Shown: one piece after another, positions 58,466 through 64,000 of the stretch
Numbering within the stretch: position 1 is the first letter of the stretch
Layout of the letters: every line of letters begins with the position of its first letter
Assembly: GCF_014898055.3 (NCBI RefSeq)
Contig: NW_023601104.1
Span: 76,863,106-76,927,105, forward strand
DNA length: 64,000 nt
Source of the DNA: Talpa occidentalis
Lineage: Eukaryota > Chordata > Mammalia > Eulipotyphla > Talpidae
Direction of reading: 5' to 3'
Position numbers and translations under genes: made by a program
Notes under the pieces: model-generated
The model's database searches: none
The model's input: the letters and a program-made list of their open reading frames with translations, nothing else
Told to the model about the DNA's origin: nothing

Positions 58466-59454
58466 AATTATTGACTATGTTTCCCACTGAGCCCTGCCTT
58501 CCTGGAGGTTATATTATCTGCTGAGTCAAGAGTTGTAAAAACAATTAACTGAAGTATAAAAAAAAATCTTCTGCCAGATAAATGAAATACATGTCCAGTA
58601 AAAATCTGGGCTCTGTGACTAGGGAGCACAAGAAGCAAGGCGTCCTTTTGGACCCCAGTTTGAGTCAGGGATGATATCTGTGTTTTGCAGGTAAAACACT
58701 CAGGCTCAAAAAGGCTTATGGTCTGTCTGATACAGGGAGAGTTGCAAAGCAGGCAGAGGACCCTGCCATATCTCTTGAGCTGATGTTTTTGCTTCTCCCG
58801 TACAAATAAGGAATAACCCTTTATATTTATGCAGTAGTTTATAGGTTTCCAGCAGCTGCCATGCATAACAGCTTTAAGTCTTGAAGGCTTAAAAAAAAAT
58901 CCCCTAAGCACTGGCCTCAGTATTTGGTTAGTTTTGAGTGTTTCATTCACCTCTGGGAGGAGACGTGAGATGTGTTTTTGTTGTGGGGGTGGAACTTCTA
59001 GTTCTCTTTGCTCAACTTTACCTCCAGGCACTTCCCCCCACACCAGGCTTGCCAGCTGCCAGCAGGGCCCCACAGGGGAGCTAGCAGAGCAGGAGTGCCT
59101 GTGCAGGGATGATGGGAAGGCACATCTTAGCATCATGGACAGAAAGGTAGGGGATTCCTGCCCCAGTGTGCAGAAATGGGGCTCAAGATTTTCACTTGAA
59201 TGTGAAAACAATAACACAAGTTTCCAACCTGGCTTCCAAAGCTCTATTGAAACAATTCTATCACAAGTCCATTAATTTTAAAGGGACTCTAAAGGCAGGG
59301 CCAAGGTAGAGTTTGTCCTCTGGAGCCTCCAGAGCTTGGCTTCGCCGCTCTCTGTGTCCTCCAGCTGCCTCCCTGTCATGTCTTCTCTCACCTGCCTGCC
59401 TTCCTCTTCTGCAAACTCTCCTATCAGGGCCAAGCAAGGCTTCATTTCAATTAA
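58466..59454. other. Unassigned sequence with a 249-codon antisense frame
   Basis: A 249-codon frame runs on the minus strand (59217-58468). It has no recognisable domain, and the DNA looks partly repeat-derived near 58810. No gene called. Confidence 0.3.
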
Positions 59455-59525
59455 AATTTCCTATTGCCTACTTTGTACAAGGCCTGTGCTTGGTGTTGGA
59501 GATTCTAGAATGAACAGGATAAAGC
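59455..59525 (+). repeat. MIR/L2-type fragment
   Basis: GTACAAGGCCTGTGCTTGGT, then GGAGATTCTAGAATGAACAG, resembles 'ccaggcactgtgctaggtgctggggatacaatgatgaaca'. Confidence 0.45.
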
Positions 59526-59758
59526 CAGCACTTCTAGAAGGTCACTGCAAAGTAAGTGTGACCTATTCCTGACTCCTCCCAGAGGTGCCTGCTCCATTCG
59601 GGTCCCCTTCACACTCTTCCTCTCACAAAACTTGTTCCTCTGACTCTTCTGTGCCAAACAATGAGCCAAGGGTTTGCATGCTTTCTTCATTTTTCACATT
59701 TTTTCACATCAGAGTGATTCTATCAGTATGCTCATTTCCTAGATAAGGAAATAAGCTT

Positions 59759-59770
59759 AAGAAGTTATAA
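59759..59770. repeat. Putative 5' target-site duplication of the L1
   Basis: AAGAAGTTATAA directly precedes the L1 5' end and follows CTT, giving a TT|AAGA-type endonuclease target. The partner copy would lie beyond the window, so this is inferred. Confidence 0.5.
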
Positions 59771-60967
59771 GAGGGGGCGGAGCAACATGGCGGCGAGGAG
59801 ACGCTGCGAGTAAGATCTCCATTAAAAAAAGTGAATAGGGAGGAAAAGCGGCAGGTCCCAGTGAGAACTGGGACACGGAAGATAAACGGGTGACGCCAGC
59901 GAACTGCCCGAAGAAGAAAGTGGCCATAAAAGAGGACTAGAAGGGAGGGAAGCGCAGAACCCTGCTCCCCTCCCCCGCCCACAGAGGCGGCACTCTCCGA
60001 CCGGCAGAGAGGAGGAAACAACAAACCAAAACGGCCCACAAGAACAAACGACGCAGCAAGCGGGACCGTGAGTGGAAAGGAACTATTGCAGCCACCACAC
60101 CCCGTGAACTGGAGCTGAGGCGAACCCTGCAGGATCCGCCGCGGCGGTGAGCGAACGGCTCCGGGCGCCATTAGAGAAGAACAAAGACCCCGGAGACGCG
60201 CACACAGCCCGGGCTGCCGGTAAGCTGGCGCGGAAACGCGGCGCGCTCGGGGAGCTTGAAAAGCAAGTGCAGACCTGGATCGCGGCTGCCCAGGTCCCCG
60301 CGCCTGCGACCTAGGCTTGCGGGGAGACGCGCAGAGGTCCTCACTGAGGTGAAGGTCCCTCCCTGAGTGAGCAGGAACCAGGCGCCCAGGCACGGGAGCA
60401 GTGCAAAAGGCGCCATTCCCGCGCCACTGAACTGGGCTACAGCCCGCATCCTGGAACTGAGGGCTTTGAACTGAGACCCGGGCACGAAAATTCGGGGCGT
60501 GGTTTCTCCACGACGGTGGGGCACAAGGCAGACACAGCACCCCAAAGCTGTTGAGGTGTACCCTACCATTCCCGCTCTGTTCTCTGTCCCACGGGGTGGG
60601 GGGAGGCGAAAAACAGCCCCCAAAGGACAATAGGAGAGATCTCTGGCGCCACCTAGCGACCAGGGAAAAAAAAGTCACTAACACCCTATAAAACAGGACA
60701 TTTCTTAAGACTGCTTGAAAAGGGCAGAAGGTTTCTGGAGGACCCAGTGGCCAGCCGGGAAGTTATTCCACGCCAGGCCCCTTCCGACCAGCAGTCTGAG
60801 CCCACAGAGGGAGCAGGCACCCACGTCCGGGGCAGACCGGGTGCGCAGAAGAGTGTGCCTGAAACCGGAGGCGCAGGGACTGCATCCCGCTTCGCCATTT
60901 GAGAACAGGGACATTTCTTCAGTAAAAACTGCCTAAAACCAGCAGAAAGCTCCCCCAGAAGACAGAG
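59771..60967 (+). promoter_or_regulatory. L1 5' UTR with internal promoter
   Basis: About 1.2 kb, rich in CpG compared with the flank, with no plus-strand reading frame of note. L1 5' UTRs drive Pol II transcription from inside the element and are methylation targets. The strength of this copy cannot be read from sequence. Confidence 0.85.
59783..59793 (+). promoter_or_regulatory. YY1-type site at the L1 5' end
   Basis: CAACATGGCGG, 12 bp into the element, matches the YY1 core (AANATGGCG). A YY1 site in the same place helps to set the start of human L1 transcription, so the same role is inferred here. Confidence 0.75.
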
Positions 60968-61996
60968 ATGGCTCCTGGAAGAGCCAGAGGGGAGCGGAGA
61001 AGTTCACCCAAGATGTCAGTCAGTCCGAGCAACACAGTGTCCCAACGCATACGACAAATTAGAAAACAAACAGTAGGGAGTAGAAGAACCACACGCAACC
61101 TAAAAACTCCTCAGGAAAGAAGCACACCACAAAAAGAAAACCACTCCCCAGATTGCAACGACAGCAACTTGGAAGAACTTCTGAGCCTTCCAGAAAGAGA
61201 ATTTAAAATTGCCATGATTAAAAAAGTGATAGATCAGAAGAAGGAAATTGAGTCCCTAAAGAGGGAAGTAAGAGAAATGCAGGAGATCAAAGAATTAATG
61301 GAGGAACTAAAGAACTCTGGGAAAAGCAATGAAAGCAGAATAGATGAAATGGAAGAACGAATAAGTAATCTTGAAGACACAGAAATAAAAAGAACCAAAA
61401 CAGAAAAGGAAAGAGAAGTACGAAGGAAAAAGAATGAAGAAAGACTTCGGGAACTATCTGACTCCATGAGGAAAGGAAATATAAGAGTTATAGGAATTCC
61501 AGAAGGAGAGGAGAGAGATGTAGGAACAGAGAAAATATTCATGGATATAATTGAAGAGAACTTCCCAAATGAGAAGAAGGAGCTGAAAATTGATATACAA
61601 GAAGCAAGAAGAACACCAAACTTCCACGATGAAAGGAAAAACACAGCAAGACACATAATAGTAAAGCTCCCAAGAATCCAGGACAAGGAAAAAATAATGA
61701 AGCTGACAAGAGGGAAGAAACAGATAACATTCAAAGGAAAACCAATCAGGCTGACATCAGACTTCTCTGAAGAAACATTACGGGCAAGGAGAGAGTGGAG
61801 GGACATAGTCAACAGACTCCAAGAAAACAGATGCCAACCAAGAATACTCTATCCCGCAAAGCTCTCTTTCCTCCATGAAGAAAGAATATGGACCTTCCCA
61901 GACAAAGAGAAACTCCGGAATTTCATTGCGACTAAACCCCCACTCCAAAAAATACTACAAGGAATCCTAAAGCCAGAACCTCAGAGGGACGAATAA
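60968..61996 (+). CDS. L1 ORF1: L1 ORF1p RNA-binding chaperone (342 aa)
   Basis: This gene encodes the L1 nucleic-acid chaperone that coats L1 RNA as a trimer in cytoplasmic RNPs and is needed for retrotransposition. The length of 342 aa compares with 338 aa in human. A basic, disordered N-terminus (residues 1-75) leads into a coiled coil (about 80-165, rich in E/K heptads such as RIDEMEERISNLED). An RRM-like domain starts at NIRVIGIPEGEE (171-182) and runs to about 263. The C-terminal domain (about 265-330) carries RARREWRDI and the conserved YPAKLSF (295-301). The start at 60968 is the first ATG, giving MAPGRARG; a later Met at residue 16 is an alternative. No stop or frameshift. ORF2 follows after 74 bp. 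Confidence 0.96.
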   Translation: MAPGRARGERRSSPKMSVSPSNTVSQRIRQIRKQTVGSRRTTRNLKTPQERSTPQKENHSPDCNDSNLEELLSLPEREFKIAMIKKVIDQKKEIESLKREVREMQEIKELMEELKNSGKSNESRIDEMEERISNLEDTEIKRTKTEKEREVRRKKNEERLRELSDSMRKGNIRVIGIPEGEERDVGTEKIFMDIIEENFPNEKKELKIDIQEARRTPNFHDERKNTARHIIVKLPRIQDKEKIMKLTRGKKQITFKGKPIRLTSDFSEETLRARREWRDIVNRLQENRCQPRILYPAKLSFLHEERIWTFPDKEKLRNFIATKPPLQKILQGILKPEPQRDE

Positions 61997-62070
61997 CAAC
62001 GAAAGAAGACCAAAAAAAAAAAAAGTTATTAAAAGAATAAATAAATAAAATCAAAGGAAAGACAAACATA
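61997..62070 (+). other. L1 inter-ORF spacer
   Basis: A 74-bp A-rich spacer between the ORF1 stop and the ORF2 ATG, with an A13 run. In L1 the second frame is translated by inefficient re-initiation, and the spacer length fits that layout. Confidence 0.85.
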
Positions 62071-64000
62071 ATGGCAAATACAGATGCTAACATATCAATA
62101 TTAACTCTAAATGTAAATGGACTAAACTCTTCAATAAAAAGACACAGAGTTGCAGCCTGGATTAAGAAACAAAACCCAACCTTTTGCTGTCTCCAGGAAA
62201 CACATTTAGCTACAAAAGATAAAAATAGGCTCAAAGTCAAAGGATGGAAAACAATCCTACAAGCAAATGGGCCAAAAAAGAAAGCAGGAACAGCTATACT
62301 TATATCAGATAAAACAGACTTCAAACTCAAAAAAATAAAAAGAGACCCCAATGGTCACTACATTATGATTAAGGGGACAATACTTCAAGAAGAAATAACA
62401 CTCATTAACATATACTCACCAAACGAAAGAGCACCAAAATATATCAGACAACTGTTGTCCTCTCTGAAAACAGACATCAGAGAAAACACATATGTAGTGG
62501 GAGACTTCAACACACCACTATCAACAATGGATAGATCAACAAGACAAAAAATAAGTAAAGAAACTAAAGCTCTAAATAAGGACCTAGAGCATTTGGGCTT
62601 AACAGACATCTATAGAACACTAAACCCAAAAAAAACGGAGTACACATTTTTCTCAAGCGCACACGGATCATTCTCCAGGATCGATCACATACTGGGGCAC
62701 AAGACAAACATCAACAGATACACCAAGATTGAAATCATACCAACCATCTTTTCTGACCACGAAGGCATCAAACTAGAAATAAATCATAAAAAGAAGGCAA
62801 GGAACTATCCTACCTCATGGAGATTAAAAGCCACACTACTGGAAGACCACTGGACTAACGAGGAGATCAAAGAAGAAATTAAAAAATTCTTTGAATTGAA
62901 TGACAAGGAGGACACCAATATCCTAAATGTATGGGATGCAGCAAAAGCAGTAATAAGAGGAAAATATATAGCAATAGAAGCTCACATCAAAAAACAAGAA
63001 AGAACTCAAAGAAACAACCTAATCTCGAAGCTCCAAGATCTAGAAAAAGAACAACAAAAAAACCCCAGAACCAGTAGAAGAAAAGAAATAATAAAAACCA
63101 AAGCAGAAATAAATGAAATTGAAACTAAAAAAACAATCCAAAAGATCAATGAAACCAAGAGCTGGTTCTTTGAAAAAATAAATAAAATAGACAAACCCCT
63201 AGCCAGGCTCACAAAGGAAAAAAGGGAGAAAGCACAAATACACAGAATCATAAATGAAAGAGGAGAAATCACAACGGACACAGCAGAAATCAAAAGAATA
63301 ATCAGTAACTACTATGAACAGTTATATGGAAACAAGTTCAACAATCTAGAGGAGATGGACAAATTCCTACAACTCTACAATCACCCAAAGCTAGATAAAG
63401 AAGAAATAGAACACCTAAACAGACCAATTACAAGCAGCGAAATTGAAATGGTAATTAAAAACCTCCCCAAAAACAAAAGCCCAGGACCTGATGGATTTAC
63501 AAATGAATTCTACCAAACATTCAGAGACGAATTAGTGCCTATCCTTCACAAACTCTTCCAAAAAATTGAGAAGGAAGGGACAATACCAAACACGTTCTAT
63601 GAAGCCAATATTACACTAATACCAAAACCGAATAAGGACAACACAAAAAAGGAAAACTATAGGCCAATCTCCCTAATGAACACTGATGCAAAAATCCTCA
63701 ATAAAATTTTAGCTATCAGAATCCAACAATGCATCCATAAGATAATTCACCACGACCAAGTTGGATTCATTCCAGGGGCACAAGGATGGTTTAACATCCG
63801 AAAATCAATCAACGTTATCCAACACATCAACAAAAAAGAAATATAAAAACCATATGATAATATCAATAGATGCTGAGAAAGCTTTCGACAAAGTGCAACA
63901 CCCATTCATGATAAAAGCCCTTGAAATTCTTGGGATACAAGGAACATACCTCAACATCATAAAGGCCATCTATGACAAGCCAACAGCCAGTATCATTCTC
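62071..64000 (+). CDS. L1 ORF2: L1 ORF2p endonuclease/reverse transcriptase, frameshifted and cut by window
   Basis: ORF2p nicks target DNA and reverse-transcribes L1 RNA at the nick. The apurinic-type endonuclease (residues 1-239) keeps every landmark seen in human ORF2p: N14, E43, D145 and N147 in VVGDFNTP, T192, D205 in RIDH, and S228 and H230 in SDH. The RT domain starts with SPGPDGF (470-476), RPISLMN (531-537) and [10 protein letters not shown] (560-569). The frame ends at TAA 63844-63846 after 591 codons, and RT homology (ISIDAEKAF and onward) continues in the +1 frame from about 63854. That is consistent with loss of 2 bp in the A-rich stretch near 63838-63845. The YxDD catalytic box, Z and Cys-rich domains lie beyond the window. 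Full length in relatives is about 1275 aa. Confidence 0.95.

Larger units (their letters stand above)
59771..64000 (+). mobile_element. Young full-length-type L1 retrotransposon, 3' part beyond window
   Basis: The element starts at GAGGGGGCGGAGCAACATGG and runs off the right edge. It has a CpG-rich 5' UTR of about 1.2 kb, ORF1 (342 codons, intact), a 74-bp spacer and ORF2 intact for 591 codons before a frameshift. Landmark residues of both proteins are retained. This marks an L1 lineage active in the recent past in this genome. The start of the element is kept, which is uncommon because most L1 copies are 5'-truncated. Confidence 0.96.

Noticed and set aside
61234..61812. 192-codon minus-strand frame opposite L1 ORF1
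   Set aside because: It is a shadow of the A-rich, stop-poor antisense of ORF1 and is rich in Ser/Phe/Leu from complementing Lys/Glu codons. No antisense gene is known there.

Overview
This is mammalian nuclear DNA with no host protein-coding exon that I can support. The content is interspersed repeats and diverged non-coding sequence. About seventeen copies of one tRNA-headed SINE family are present, with heads starting GGGCCTCCCTGGTGGCGC, a conserved tail containing CTCAGCAGTGTA, and an end in (A)TAAATAAATCTT plus poly-A. Together with a young, nearly intact L1, this suggests a laurasiatherian. I favour a rhinolophoid bat (horseshoe or roundleaf lineage). That species call rests on recall of the SINE and is not proven here. 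Ancient MIR, L2-like, hAT, MaLR and ERV-L fossils fit any placental mammal.

Layout. 1-15.7 kb is AT-rich. It holds unassigned sequence with a possible long 3' UTR ending near 5.04 kb, a TATC microsatellite, a strong hairpin at 4.5 kb, old L1 fragments (5.4, 6.8-7.2, 8.9-10.4 and 11.3-12.85 kb), a 32-nt U6 snRNA retrocopy with clean target-site duplications at 7.44 kb, and the first SINEs. 15.7-20 kb is best explained as an antisense ERV-L-type provirus remnant: reverse-transcriptase and dUTPase-like remnants are recognisable, and two SINEs are inserted in it. 20-59.7 kb is GC-richer and mostly unassigned. It is punctuated by SINEs, MIRs, L1 3' ends, MaLR LTRs, simple repeats, G-rich quadruplex-like tracts and a candidate antisense ERV LTR at 51.7-52.2 kb.

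From about 59.77 kb to the window end is a young full-length-type L1 on the plus strand: CpG-rich 5' UTR with a YY1 motif at the 5' end, intact ORF1 (342 aa), a 74-bp spacer, and ORF2 with an intact endonuclease domain. ORF2 frameshifts at codon 592 and the window ends inside the reverse-transcriptase domain. The genes that work together here are the L1 pair. ORF1p (RNA chaperone) and ORF2p (endonuclease/RT) are the machinery that explains the SINE and U6 insertions, whose target-site duplications and TT|AAGA-type targets are visible.

I found no CRISPR array, operon or bacterial feature. The most unusual items are the 3'-truncated U6 retrocopy, a 326-codon antisense frame across the L1 5' UTR, a head-only SINE copy and the candidate LTR.
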